This document shows positions 1 to 8,727 of a stretch of DNA of 64,000 nt, piece after piece. Below the pieces are notes generated by a model. It was given only the letters and a program-made list of their open reading frames with translations. It was not told the origin of the DNA and did not search any database. The DNA lies in assembly GCF_018408855.1 (NCBI RefSeq), contig NZ_AP024325.1, positions 1,054,001 to 1,118,000 of the forward strand, written 5' to 3'. Each line of letters begins with the position of its first letter. The first letter of the stretch is position 1. The stretch comes from Caballeronia sp. NK8 (lineage in GTDB: Bacteria; Pseudomonadota; Gammaproteobacteria; Burkholderiales; Burkholderiaceae). The position numbers were made by a program, and so were the translations under genes.

Positions 1-361
1 ACATCGCCGCGATCTCCAGCCCACCGCCGACGCAGATGCCATGAATCATCGCGACGATCGGATGCCGGCACTCGCGCAATGCATTCAAAGTGCGATGCAT
101 GATTGCGCCGTAAGCCCTCGCCTGCTCGACGTTCGCGCGATCGGTCCGGAACTCCCCAATGTCGTTGCCAGGCGAGAACGCCTTCTCGCCCGCGCCGCGC
201 AGCACGATGCAACGCAGGGTGTCATCGCGGGAAAGCGTCTCGATGGTCTCGCCGAGCGCGCGCCACAGATGCTTCGTCATCGCGTTGAGCTTTTCGGGCC
301 GGTCGATCACGACTGTCACGATATCGCCGTCGCGCTCGGTCAGGATGGATGGTTCCGCCAC
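1..361 (-). CDS. Enoyl-CoA hydratase/isomerase family protein (crotonase), 5' part only
   Basis: The reverse strand encodes the first 120 residues of a crotonase-fold protein; the rest lies beyond the window edge. The chosen start is a GTG preceded by AAGGAGG at about 366-372; the overlapping ATG at 363 is in the wrong frame. Seen are an N-terminal VVIDRPEKLNAM segment, a GAGEKAFSPGNDI segment and an MIHGICVGGGLEIAA segment. These match the oxyanion-hole regions of the enoyl-CoA hydratase family. The family hydrates or isomerises acyl-CoA thioesters in the cytoplasm; the substrate cannot be told. The gene follows the MFS gene on the same strand. A strong inverted repeat 42 bases upstream suggests its own control. 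Confidence 0.85.
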   Translation of the reverse strand, partial: MAEPSILTERDGDIVTVVIDRPEKLNAMTKHLWRALGETIETLSRDDTLRCIVLRGAGEKAFSPGNDIGEFRTDRANVEQARAYGAIMHRTLNALRECRHPIVAMIHGICVGGGLEIAAM

Positions 362-402
362 ATCGCCTCCTTAAAATGAATGCTGCATGCGTTATTCAAT
401 GG

Positions 403-431
403 GGTTCAATGCATGCAAAATGCATTGAACC
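403..431. promoter_or_regulatory. Candidate GntR-type operator upstream of the crotonase gene
   Basis: GGTTCAATGCAT and ATGCATTGAACC form a perfect 12-base inverted repeat around a 5-base spacer (GCAAA). The site lies between the MFS stop codon and the crotonase start. Its core, TGCATGCAAAAT, is shared with the perfect palindrome at 7046-7061 next to the GntR gene, which suggests one regulator binds both. No T-run follows on either strand, so a simple intrinsic terminator is less likely. Confidence 0.5.
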
Positions 432-446
432 GCTGCGCCAGTCGGA

Positions 447-1733
447 TCACACGAACTTGCGCGCGTCCGCTGCGTCCTTGTTCTCGTCCTCCACTTCGAG
501 CGCGTGGTCCGGGCGCATCGTGAACGAGAGAACGATGCCCGCGCCCATCAGGATCATCGACACGGTGAACGGCAGGTTCCAGTTGCCGGTGCGGTCGATC
601 AGCCAGCCGCCCACCACCGGGCTGATGATGGCCGCCAGCGCAGATCCGGAATTCATGATGCCGGATGCGGTACCCGAGTGCTTCGGCGCGATATCCATCG
701 GCACGGACCACATCGGGCCGATCGTCATCTCATTGAAGAAGAAGCCGGCCGAAAGACACACTGCCGCGAGCGTGATCGAAATATCGGAGACGAGCATGAT
801 CGGCGCGAGCGACAGCAGCGTCAGGAACATGCACACGCCGACCATCACGTTGCGCGCGAGGCGCACATTGCCGCTCTTTCTCAGGATGCGGTCGGTCAGC
901 GAGCCGCCGAACCAGTCGCCGAGCACGCCCGCGAAGAACACGCCCGACGCGAAGAGCGCCGACTTGCCCAGTTGCATGTGATAGCTGTGCAGGAAGTATT
1001 GCGGAATCCAGCCGAGGAAGAGCCACAACACCCATCCATAGCAGAAGTACACGGCGGTGACGGGCGCCATGCGGCCGAGCAGCTTGCGCCACGGCACCGG
1101 CGTGCGTTGCTTCACGCCCGAGTAATTCGCGAGCGTCGCGCACTCGGTTTCGGTGATGCGCGGATGATCGCGCGGATTGTCGCGGAAGTAGAAGACCCAC
1201 GCCACGGCCCACACAAAACTGATGATCCCGGTGATGATGAACGCGCCGCGCCAGCTCGTCGCGACCATCAGCCAGACGATGAGCGGCGGCGCCACCGCAT
1301 TGCCGATGCGCGAAGCTGCATGCGTAATGCCTTGTGCAAAACCGCGCTGGTCGGCGGGCATCCAGTTGGACATCGCGCGCGTCGCGGTCGGGAAGGTCGC
1401 GCCTTCGCCGAGACCGAGCAGCACGCGCGCCACGATCAGCGAGAAAAAGCCGCCCGCCAGACCCGTCAGCACGGTCGCGCCCGCCCAGATGATCGCGCAA
1501 AGCGTGAGCGTGCGCCGCGGCCCGAAGCGGTCGCCCACCCATCCACCGATGATCTGAAACACCAGATACGGATACGCGAACGCGGAAAACACGAAACCGA
1601 CTTGCGTGTGCGACAGGCCCAGCTCAGCGCCGAACTGGCTCGCCGCGGTGCTGACATTGACCCGGTCGATATAGGTGATGAAATACATCGCGCATAGCAG
1701 TAACAAAACGCGCGTCGTGGCTCGACGGAACAT
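447..1733 (-). CDS. MFS transporter, anion:cation symporter (ACS)-like
   Basis: This is a 428-residue inner-membrane permease of the major facilitator superfamily with about 12 hydrophobic segments. The first helix carries the ITYIDRVNVS motif common in ACS-family importers of sugar acids and aromatic or organic anions. A GDRFGPRRT loop (MFS motif A) follows helix 2. The start is the second of two adjacent ATGs at 1736/1733; AAGGAG lies 6 bases before it. An upstream in-frame ATG at 1802 has no ribosome site and would add a non-hydrophobic leader. The gene lies downstream of the dehydrogenase/hydratase/aminotransferase operon on the same strand, so it probably imports that pathway's substrate. 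This role is inferred. Confidence 0.85.
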   Translation of the reverse strand: MFRRATTRVLLLLCAMYFITYIDRVNVSTAASQFGAELGLSHTQVGFVFSAFAYPYLVFQIIGGWVGDRFGPRRTLTLCAIIWAGATVLTGLAGGFFSLIVARVLLGLGEGATFPTATRAMSNWMPADQRGFAQGITHAASRIGNAVAPPLIVWLMVATSWRGAFIITGIISFVWAVAWVFYFRDNPRDHPRITETECATLANYSGVKQRTPVPWRKLLGRMAPVTAVYFCYGWVLWLFLGWIPQYFLHSYHMQLGKSALFASGVFFAGVLGDWFGGSLTDRILRKSGNVRLARNVMVGVCMFLTLLSLAPIMLVSDISITLAAVCLSAGFFFNEMTIGPMWSVPMDIAPKHSGTASGIMNSGSALAAIISPVVGGWLIDRTGNWNLPFTVSMILMGAGIVLSFTMRPDHALEVEDENKDAADARKFV

Positions 1734-1753
1734 CATCGTCTCCTTGTGTAACC

Positions 1754-1771
1754 GCGTGCGTGTACGCACGC
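1754..1771. promoter_or_regulatory. Inverted repeats in the leader of the MFS gene
   Basis: GCGTGCGT and ACGCACGC are 8-base arms with a 2-base centre, lying 21 bases before the MFS start codon. A second repeat, CTCGA-ATAA-TCGAG, follows at 1773-1786. Together they could form a leader hairpin or a compound protein-binding site. Their regulatory role is inferred from position only. Confidence 0.4.
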
Positions 1772-1991
1772 CCTCGAATAATCGAGTGGCGCCGGATGTC
1801 ACGGCATGCGGAACTTCCCGTGGGTACGTCGGATGAGGATTGCGGCTCGATCTGCGTCGGCTTACTGCATTCTGCGGCGCAGCTTGCGAATGCGTGGTTT
1901 GCGCGGTGATGTCATGAGCTTGTCTCCTGGTCGCGGCTCGTCACTGTCCGCTGTTTATGTTTCAGTGAATGAAAATGTGGTGTCGCCGCCG

Positions 1992-4900
1992 TCAATCCTC
2001 CGCATCGAGCGCCATTGCGAGCACGCGTGCGACGTGCAGCGCCTCGCGTTGCGCGCCATCCGCGATCTGATGACGGCAGCTGGTGCCGTCCGCGACGATC
2101 AGCGCGTCGCCCGCGCCACGCACGGCGGGCAGCAGCGACAGCTCCGCCATCGCCTGCGATGCTTCGTAGTGCTCCGCTTCATATCCGAAGCTGCCCGCCA
2201 TGCCGCAGCACGACGATTCGATCGTCTTGACATCGAGCGCCGGAATCCAGCCGAGCACCGTTTCGATGGGGCGCACGGCATCGAACGCTTTCTGATGGCA
2301 ATGTCCGTGCAGCATCGCCTTCGGCCGATCGAGCGCCTTGAGCTTCAGACGCAGCCTGCCTGCCGCCTCTTCGCGCACGAGAAATTCCTCGAAGAGAAAC
2401 GACGCTTGCGCGAGCTTGCGTGCGGCATCGCCATAGCCGTATCCGAGAAACTCGTCGCGCAAGGAAAGCAGGCACGATGGCTCGAGTCCGACGATCGCCA
2501 CGCCGCGCTCGACATACGGCATGAGCGCATCGAGCGCGCGGCGCGCTTCGGCCTTCGCTTCATCGACGAGACCGGTTGAAAGAAACGTGCGCCCGCAACA
2601 CAGCGGCCGCTCGCCCCGCTTCACGTTGTGATGAACCGTGTAGCCCGCCGCTTCGAGCACGCGTTGCGCAGCGCGCGCGTTCTCCGGCTCCATGTAGTTG
2701 TTGAAGGTATCGACGAAGAGCAGGACTTCATTGGTTGCGGATGCAACTGGTTTGTCCGCCGCATCGGCGAGAAAGGGCTTCGTGAAGCGGGGAAACGCTC
2801 TTTGCGACGCGAGACCGAGCTTCGCCTTCACCCAGCGCGCGACGCCCGGCATGTTCGCCTCGAATGCGTTGGATAACGCGGGCATGCGGCTCGCATACGG
2901 CGCATAGCGCGGCAGAAACGCAATCAGCCGCTCGCGCAGACGCACGCCATGACGCTGTGTCCACGCGGCGCGCGCTTCGATCTTGATGCGCGCCATATCG
3001 ACACCTGTCGGGCAATCGCGCTTGCAGCCCTTGCACGATACGCACAGATCGAGCACGTCCTTCACATCCTGGCTTGCGAGGCCGTCATCGCCCAGTTGAC
3101 CCGACAACGCGAGCCGCAACGTGTTCGCCCGGCCACGCGTGACGTGTTGCTCATCCTTCGTGATGCGATAGCTCGGGCACATCGTGCCTGCATCGAACTT
3201 GCGGCAATGGCCGTTGTTGTTGCACATTTCGACCGCTTTCGCGAGACCGCCCGACAGATCGCCGCCTGAACCCGGCGTGCCCTCTTCACCGGTCAGCGGA
3301 TCGCGCGTGACGTTCCATGCGGACCAGTCGAGACTTGGCGTCGATGCGCGCTCGCGATATGAAGGCGGAAAGCGGAAATTGCTCGCGTCGTCCATCTTCG
3401 GCGGTGCGACGATGCGGTCCGGGCTCAGCCGATTCTCCGGATCGAAGAGCTGCTTGATATCGCGAAACGCCGCGTTGATGCGCGGGCCGTATTGCCACGC
3501 GACCCATTCGCCGCGGCACAAACCATCGCCGTGTTCGCCCGAGAATGCGCCCTTGTATTCGCGCACCATCGCCGCGGCTTCTTCGGCGATCGCGCGCATC
3601 TTCACGGCGCCGTCGCGGCGCATGTCGAGAATCGGCCGCACATGCAGCGTGCCGACGCTCGCGTGTGCGTACCAGGTGCCTTCGGTTCCGTGCTTCCTGA
3701 AGACCTCGGTCAGGCGGCTCGTGTAATCGGCGAGATGCTCGAGCGGCACCGCGCAATCCTCGATGAAGGACACCGGCTTGCCGTCGCCCTTCATGCTCAT
3801 CATGATGTTGAGGCCCGCCTTGCGCACTTCCCACAGCGCCTTTTGCGGTCCCGCATCGGGCATCTGCACGACCGAGCCCGGCAGGCCGAGATCGCTCATC
3901 AGTTCGACCAGTTGCGCGAGTCTTGCAACTTGCGTGTCGCGATCCGCGCCCGCGAACTCGACGAGCAGGATCGCTTCCGGCTCGCCCACCAGGGCTTTTT
4001 CGATCACGGACCGGAAGGCCGGATTCGACATCGAGAGATCGATCATCGTTCGATCGACCAGTTCCACCGCGACGGGTCCGAGCTTGACGATATGCTGCGT
4101 CATGTCCATCGCATCGTGGAAGCTCGGGAAGTTCACGACGCCGAGCGTCTTGTGCGCGGGCAGCGGTGCGAGCTTCAACGTCAACTGGCGGCTGAAGGCG
4201 AGCGTGCCTTCCGATCCGACCAGCAGATTCGCGAGATTCGGTTCGCCGCTGTCGCTGAAGGCAAGCGGGCTCTGGCAGTCGAACAGATCGAGGTTATAGC
4301 CGGCCACGCGCCGCAGCACCTTCGGAATGCGCTCGCGCAGTTCCTGTTGCTCACGCATCGCGATGCCGCGCACGCCGTCGACGAGATCGCGCGTACGCAC
4401 ATCGGTCGTCATGGTCGAGAGCCTGCCGAACCGCGCTTCGTGACCATCGGCGAGGATCGCGTCGATCGCGTCGACGTTATGCACCATGATCCCGTATTCC
4501 ATCGAGCGCGAGCCGCACGAGTTGTTGCCCGCCATGCCGCCGATCGTGCATTGCGCGCTCGTCGATACATCCACCGGAAACCACAGACCATGGGACTTAA
4601 GCCACGCATTCAGATGATCGAGCACGACGCCCGGCTCCACCGTGACCGTGCGCGCTTCCTTGTCGAAGTGAACGATGTTGTTGAGCCACTTCGTCGTATC
4701 GATGACGAGCGCCTCGCCGATCGTCTGCCCGCATTGACTCGTGCCCGCGCCGCGCGCGAGCACGCTCGCGTGAGTGTCGCGGGCGATCTGTAGCGCGAGG
4801 CGCAAGTCGTCCTGATCCCTCGGCACCACGACGCCGAGCGGCATGATCTGATAGATCGACGCATCGGTGGCGTAGCGCCCGCGCGATGCGCGATCGAACA

Positions 4901-5030
4901 GCACGTCGCCCTTCAGCTCGCGTTGCAGGCGCGCCTGCAGCGGCGTCGGCGTCGACGCGAGGCGCGCGCGCGCCGATGCGGGCATCAGATGTATCGGCTT
5001 CACCAGCCGGTCTGTGGGGGAATTGAGCAT
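1992..5030 (-). CDS. FAD-linked oxidase / 4Fe-4S dehydrogenase (YdiJ/D-2-hydroxyglutarate dehydrogenase-like)
   Basis: The protein is about 1012 residues, close to E. coli YdiJ (about 1018). In order it shows an FAD-binding PCMH-type domain (about 60-280), an FAD-oxidase C-terminal domain (about 300-560), a dicluster ferredoxin region with CVSCKGCKRDCPTG near residue 660, and two CCG motifs (CCGRTF near 810, SSCCGMAG near 940). The family oxidises D-2-hydroxy acids such as D-2-hydroxyglutarate or D-lactate and passes electrons through Fe-S clusters, usually at the inner membrane. The start at 5030 lies 10 bases after the stop of the upstream hydratase-like gene. An internal ATG at 4985 and an upstream frame to 5165 are alternatives. 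The exact substrate is not shown. Confidence 0.88.
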   Translation of the reverse strand: MLNSPTDRLVKPIHLMPASARARLASTPTPLQARLQRELKGDVLFDRASRGRYATDASIYQIMPLGVVVPRDQDDLRLALQIARDTHASVLARGAGTSQCGQTIGEALVIDTTKWLNNIVHFDKEARTVTVEPGVVLDHLNAWLKSHGLWFPVDVSTSAQCTIGGMAGNNSCGSRSMEYGIMVHNVDAIDAILADGHEARFGRLSTMTTDVRTRDLVDGVRGIAMREQQELRERIPKVLRRVAGYNLDLFDCQSPLAFSDSGEPNLANLLVGSEGTLAFSRQLTLKLAPLPAHKTLGVVNFPSFHDAMDMTQHIVKLGPVAVELVDRTMIDLSMSNPAFRSVIEKALVGEPEAILLVEFAGADRDTQVARLAQLVELMSDLGLPGSVVQMPDAGPQKALWEVRKAGLNIMMSMKGDGKPVSFIEDCAVPLEHLADYTSRLTEVFRKHGTEGTWYAHASVGTLHVRPILDMRRDGAVKMRAIAEEAAAMVREYKGAFSGEHGDGLCRGEWVAWQYGPRINAAFRDIKQLFDPENRLSPDRIVAPPKMDDASNFRFPPSYRERASTPSLDWSAWNVTRDPLTGEEGTPGSGGDLSGGLAKAVEMCNNNGHCRKFDAGTMCPSYRITKDEQHVTRGRANTLRLALSGQLGDDGLASQDVKDVLDLCVSCKGCKRDCPTGVDMARIKIEARAAWTQRHGVRLRERLIAFLPRYAPYASRMPALSNAFEANMPGVARWVKAKLGLASQRAFPRFTKPFLADAADKPVASATNEVLLFVDTFNNYMEPENARAAQRVLEAAGYTVHHNVKRGERPLCCGRTFLSTGLVDEAKAEARRALDALMPYVERGVAIVGLEPSCLLSLRDEFLGYGYGDAARKLAQASFLFEEFLVREEAAGRLRLKLKALDRPKAMLHGHCHQKAFDAVRPIETVLGWIPALDVKTIESSCCGMAGSFGYEAEHYEASQAMAELSLLPAVRGAGDALIVADGTSCRHQIADGAQREALHVARVLAMALDAED

Positions 5031-5040
5031 TTTGAGTGCG

Positions 5041-5805
5041 TTATGCGAAATGCAATTCGACGGCAGGCAGTCCTTCGATGACACCGACCGCCGTGCCGGT
5101 CGCCGCCGGAAATGCGAGGCCGGTGTAAGAGCCCGCCGTGAGCACGGTCCCGCGCTCGACGGCAAGCCCGCGCGACACGGCGTGATTCACCGTCCACGCG
5201 AGCAGACGGCGCGGGTCGCCCGCCGGGTTCGCCGGTTCACCCTGAAAGAGCGGTGCGCCTTCGAAGTCGAATGTCATCGTGGGCGCGATGAACGGAAACG
5301 CCGCGTCGTATGGAACGCCCTCGCTCACGATCAGCGCGCCGTGGTTCTGCAGATCGGCAAGCTGCCAGGGCTTTTCGACGTCGGGCCATGCGGCGAAACG
5401 GCTCGCCACCACTTCGATCGCGGCGTGCACGGACTCGATCGCGTCGATCACTTCATCATCGCGATACGGGCCGCTGTGCGGTTCGAAGCGCCGGCCGAGA
5501 ATGAACGCCACTTCGAGTTCGAGGCCAGCCTTGCCGAACGCATGCATCGAGAGACGTGCGCCCGAGCGATGCACGCCATCGGCGGGAAGCGGCGCGCCCT
5601 GAATCGGGCCGTCATGCGATTTCGCGCCGACTTTCCATCCACCGATGTCCGCGCGCAGCGCACGCAGCGTCGCTTCCTGCGCGGCGTAGGCCTGGTCGGC
5701 GTCCGCCGGGCGCGTGCCCTCCGCCAACGCATCGAGCTGCGCGTGATGCGCGCGTGCCTCCACGAAAAGCCGTGCGAGCGCGTCGGCGCCGAACGCGGCG
5801 CTCAT
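5041..5805 (-). CDS. Fumarylacetoacetate hydrolase / 2-keto-4-pentenoate hydratase family protein
   Basis: The protein is 254 residues, the usual length for the MhpD/HpcG hydratase and decarboxylase group of the FAH superfamily. Visible family features are WKVGAKS near residue 60, LELEVAFILGRRFEP in the middle (metal-ligand glutamates) and a HAAIEVVASRF segment. These enzymes use a divalent metal to hydrate or decarboxylate short 2-oxo acids. The ATG at 5805 overlaps the TGA of the aminotransferase by four bases (ATGA), indicating translational coupling. With a D-2-hydroxyacid dehydrogenase downstream and an aminotransferase upstream, a role in keto-acid metabolism is likely. The substrate is unknown. 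Confidence 0.85.
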   Translation of the reverse strand: MSAAFGADALARLFVEARAHHAQLDALAEGTRPADADQAYAAQEATLRALRADIGGWKVGAKSHDGPIQGAPLPADGVHRSGARLSMHAFGKAGLELEVAFILGRRFEPHSGPYRDDEVIDAIESVHAAIEVVASRFAAWPDVEKPWQLADLQNHGALIVSEGVPYDAAFPFIAPTMTFDFEGAPLFQGEPANPAGDPRRLLAWTVNHAVSRGLAVERGTVLTAGSYTGLAFPAATGTAVGVIEGLPAVELHFA

Positions 5806-7022
5806 GCGGCCGCCTTCAGCGCGGGCTTTGCTACGTGACTCGTCAGATAGTCCATCGCCGCCGTCACGCCACTGCCCTTCAGTTCGATGCCCGCTAGCTT
5901 CAAACCCATCTCGCAGCCCGAGAGCGCGGCCATCAGCGTGAGGTCGTTGCAATCGCCGAGGTGGCCGATGCGGAACATGCGGCCCTTCACCTTGCCGAGC
6001 CCCGTGCCGAGCGACATGTCGAAATGTTCGTAGATGAGCTTGCGCACCGCGTCGGCATCGACGCCTTCGGGTGTCATCACGCCCGTGAGCACCGGCGAGT
6101 ACACGGCGGGATCGGCACATTGAATCTCGAGCCCCCACGCGGTGACCGCCGCGCGACACGCCGCCGCGAGCCGTTGATGGCGCGCGAACACGTTGTCGAG
6201 TCCTTCGCCGAGAATCATGTCGAGCGCTTCGGACAGGCCGTAAAGCAGGTTCGTGTTCGGCGTGTAAGGCCAGTAACCCTGCCTGTTCATCTCGATGATG
6301 TCGGTCCAGTCCCAGAACGCGCGCGGCAGCGCGGCGCGCTTCGAGGCTTCGCGTGCCTTCTCCGATACCGCGTTGAAGCTGATTCCCGGCGGCAGCATCA
6401 AACCCTTTTGCGAGCCGGACACGGTCACGTCCACGCCCCATTCGTCATGGCGATAGTCGGCGGATGCGAGGCCCGAGATCGTGTCCACCATCAGCAGCGC
6501 GGGATGCTTCGCCGCGTCGATGGCGCGTCGCACGGCGGCGATGTCCGAGGTCACGCCCGTCGAAGTTTCGTTGTGCACGACGCAAACGGCCTTGATCGTG
6601 TGCTGTGTATCGTCGCGAAGGCGTTTCTCGATCGCGTCGGCCTGCACGCCGCGCCGCCATCCTTCGATGCCGGGCAGACCCAGAAACTCGGGCTTCAGCC
6701 CAAGGTTCTCGGCCATCTTCTTCCACAGCGTCGCGAAGTGGCCGGTCTCGTACATCAGCACCGTATCGCCCGGACTAAGCGTGTTGACGAGCGCCGCCTC
6801 CCATGCGCCCGTGCCCGATGCGGGATAGATCACCACAGGCTGGCTCGTCTTGAAGATCCGCTTGATGCCGTCGAGCACCTTCAGACCGAGCGCGCCGAAC
6901 TCCGGACCGCGATGGTCGATGGTGGGATAGCTCATCGCGCGCAGGATGCGATCGGGCACCGGGCTCGGCCCCGGAATCTGCAGAAAGTGACGGCCGGCAG
7001 GATGGGAATCGAGCTTCAGCAT
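5802..7022 (-). CDS. Class V PLP-dependent aminotransferase, serine-glyoxylate aminotransferase-like
   Basis: The protein is 406 residues. An N-terminal FLQIPGPSPVPDRILRAMS segment and a GSQKGLMLPPG segment (PLP-binding Lys near residue 205) are typical of the SgaA/alanine-glyoxylate aminotransferase group. VDTISGLASADY supplies the conserved Asp that contacts the PLP ring. These cytoplasmic enzymes move an amino group from serine or alanine to glyoxylate or related 2-oxo acids. The start at 7022 is preceded by a modest GAGGAC ribosome site. The gene heads an operon with the hydratase-like and dehydrogenase genes. A perfect 16-base palindrome sits 24 bases upstream, next to the divergent GntR gene. 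Serine-glyoxylate activity is the best guess, not shown. Confidence 0.85.
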   Translation of the reverse strand: MLKLDSHPAGRHFLQIPGPSPVPDRILRAMSYPTIDHRGPEFGALGLKVLDGIKRIFKTSQPVVIYPASGTGAWEAALVNTLSPGDTVLMYETGHFATLWKKMAENLGLKPEFLGLPGIEGWRRGVQADAIEKRLRDDTQHTIKAVCVVHNETSTGVTSDIAAVRRAIDAAKHPALLMVDTISGLASADYRHDEWGVDVTVSGSQKGLMLPPGISFNAVSEKAREASKRAALPRAFWDWTDIIEMNRQGYWPYTPNTNLLYGLSEALDMILGEGLDNVFARHQRLAAACRAAVTAWGLEIQCADPAVYSPVLTGVMTPEGVDADAVRKLIYEHFDMSLGTGLGKVKGRMFRIGHLGDCNDLTLMAALSGCEMGLKLAGIELKGSGVTAAMDYLTSHVAKPALKAAA

Positions 7023-7045
7023 AGGTCTGCGTCCTCTAAAATGTA

Positions 7046-7061
7046 ATTTTGCATGCAAAAT
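7046..7061. promoter_or_regulatory. Palindromic candidate GntR operator
   Basis: ATTTTGCATGCAAAAT is a perfect 16-base palindrome. It lies 24 bases before the aminotransferase start and 125 bases before the divergent GntR gene. Its core recurs in the inverted repeat at 403-431. FCD-type GntR regulators often bind such AT-rich palindromes and control the neighbouring catabolic operon. Binding is inferred. Confidence 0.6.
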
Positions 7062-7186
7062 ACAATAACGCAGCAGGTCGGGCACGTAAAGGAATTCATA
7101 GGCCGAACGGCCTAGGGATAACCCGCTGGCGGTTTTTTCCGCTATCGCTGGGTTAAAATTGCCGCAAATGGAATCAGAGGTATTGA

Positions 7187-7951
7187 ATGCAAAATCCCGA
7201 TCTACCAGAAACGCACGTTTCTTCGCCACTACCGAAGGTGGAGCGGCTGCGCCTGCACGACACCGTCGTCGATCACTTGCGCGGCTTCATCGTCGAGGGA
7301 CTGCTCGCGCCCGGCGTCAAACTCAACGAGCGCAAACTGTGCGAGACGCTCGGCATCTCCCGCACGCCTTTACGTGAAGCGCTGAAAGTGCTGGCCGCCG
7401 AGGGTTTGATCGAGATATCGCCGAACCGCGGCGCGTCGGTATCGCAGATGAGCGAGTTCGAGATTCGCGAGATGTTCGAATTGATGAGCGGACTCGAAGC
7501 TTTTTCGGGTGAGCTGGCGTGCGAGCGCATCACGCCGCTCGAGATCGCCGAGATCAAGGCGCTGCATTACGCGATGCTCGCGTGTCGCGCGCAGAACGAC
7601 CTCTCCGGCTACTACAGCCGCAACCAGGCCATTCACGACAGGATCAACGAAGCTGCACGCAACACGGCCTTGCGTCAGACCTACGTGTCGATCAACCGGC
7701 GCCTGATGGCGCTGCGCTTTCGTTCGAACTTCCAGACGCCGAAATGGGACAGCGCCATTCGCGATCACGAAGAGATGATCGAGGCGCTGGAGACGCGCGA
7801 TGGCAAGCGCATGGGCGAAATTCTGCGCAAGCATCTGCTCTCCAAGCGCGATGCGGTGCTCGCGGAGCGCACGCTGTCGACGGTGAAGGCCGCCGCGCCG
7901 AAAAAGCGTGCGGCGAACCAGTCATCTCGGGATCTGGACGCTGACGAATAG
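7187..7951 (+). CDS. GntR family transcriptional regulator, FCD subfamily
   Basis: The protein is 254 residues. A winged helix-turn-helix (about 22-90) contains KLCETLGISRTPLREALKVL, the classic GntR recognition segment. An all-helical FCD effector domain follows (about 95-225) with conserved metal/effector-site residues, including Asn/His in NQAIHDRINEAARN. A basic tail (AAAPKKRAANQ) ends it. FCD regulators are usually repressors released by a small organic acid. The gene is divergent from the aminotransferase/hydratase/dehydrogenase operon and is its likely regulator through the palindrome at 7046-7061. Confidence 0.9.
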   Translation: MQNPDLPETHVSSPLPKVERLRLHDTVVDHLRGFIVEGLLAPGVKLNERKLCETLGISRTPLREALKVLAAEGLIEISPNRGASVSQMSEFEIREMFELMSGLEAFSGELACERITPLEIAEIKALHYAMLACRAQNDLSGYYSRNQAIHDRINEAARNTALRQTYVSINRRLMALRFRSNFQTPKWDSAIRDHEEMIEALETRDGKRMGEILRKHLLSKRDAVLAERTLSTVKAAAPKKRAANQSSRDLDADE

Positions 7952-8027
7952 CACGGTCGGGTGATTTCCCGGAGCCCACGGTAGGATACGGACCTACGGC
8001 CGTCAGAGCCTTCCACCGGGGAATACG

Positions 8028-8390
8028 TTGACCAGGATTCAAGGGCTATGCATCGCGCTCGGCGCGGTGCTCGTCATCACGGGCTTTTCGCTCTACCACT
8101 CAGCGGATTTCGACGCGGCGCAGGCTGGAATGGACCGGCAAACCGTCGATTGCCTCACGCGCGGACTCACGCACGACGAAAAAGCCCGCATCGCCCGGTT
8201 GACCGCGATGCATGACCGCGAGGGGCTTCGTCCTGTTTATACCGAAGTGCTCACACGCTGCATCGTGCGCTCCGACCAATGGGAGCGACGCCCTCAACTC
8301 GTCACGAGCGCACGCGACATCCTTTCCCGCGATCCGGAATTCAGGCAGTTGCTGAACGCGAGTTCGATGGAACTCGCGCGGCGTCCCTGA
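8028..8390 (+). CDS. Hypothetical protein with one N-terminal membrane helix
   Basis: The protein is 120 residues. Residues 5-24 form a hydrophobic signal anchor (LCIALGAVLVITGFSLYHSA) and the rest is a hydrophilic, Arg-rich domain with two Cys. The start is a TTG, with GGGGA about 6 bases upstream; no in-frame ATG is close by. I do not recognise a family. It is probably an anchored periplasmic protein. It stands alone between the GntR gene and a convergent small gene. Confidence 0.55.
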   Translation: MTRIQGLCIALGAVLVITGFSLYHSADFDAAQAGMDRQTVDCLTRGLTHDEKARIARLTAMHDREGLRPVYTEVLTRCIVRSDQWERRPQLVTSARDILSRDPEFRQLLNASSMELARRP

Positions 8391-8404
8391 AGGAGACGCA
8401 TCGG

Positions 8405-8572
8405 TCAAGCCGTCAGTCCGCTACCCGCGCCGGGTTGAACCTGGCCGCGCGTGCTCGCGCCATGCGCGCTCAGGACGGCTATTTCATGCTGCGCGTAGTG
8501 CGTGACCGGCGCGACGGCCGCCAGCGCTGCGGTGATGACGATGGCGACGATGCTGATCGAAAAGGCGTTCAT
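8405..8572 (-). CDS. Small secreted or membrane peptide (55 aa), function unknown
   Basis: The frame starts at an ATG preceded by AAGGGAG (spacing about 6). It encodes a short peptide with an N-terminal hydrophobic stretch (SISIVAIVITAALAAVAPV) resembling a signal peptide or single membrane helix. A short Gly/Gln-rich tail follows. It is convergent with the gene at 8028-8390. No family is recognised. The good ribosome site and signal-like start support it as real, but it is short. Confidence 0.5.
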   Translation of the reverse strand: MNAFSISIVAIVITAALAAVAPVTHYAQHEIAVLSAHGASTRGQVQPGAGSGLTA

Positions 8573-8727
8573 GGTCGGCTCCCTTGGCGATGTTGATTGA
8601 AACGTTGCGTTCGATGGAATGGATTGTCGTCGCCGAGAGTTAGCAAAGAATGAGCGTGCGCCGGCCGTATATGCGTGCCGGGGTAAGATCGGCATGCATT
8701 CGACCATCGCACAAAACGGCATTCAAA

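Noticed and set aside
403..431. Terminator for the MFS gene
   Set aside because: The stem is perfect but no T-run follows on the minus strand, and the core matches the palindrome next to the GntR gene.
504..1697. Long plus-strand open frame opposite the MFS gene
   Set aside because: It is an antisense shadow caused by high GC; its product is Arg/His-rich with no family features, while the minus strand has clear MFS helices and a ribosome site.
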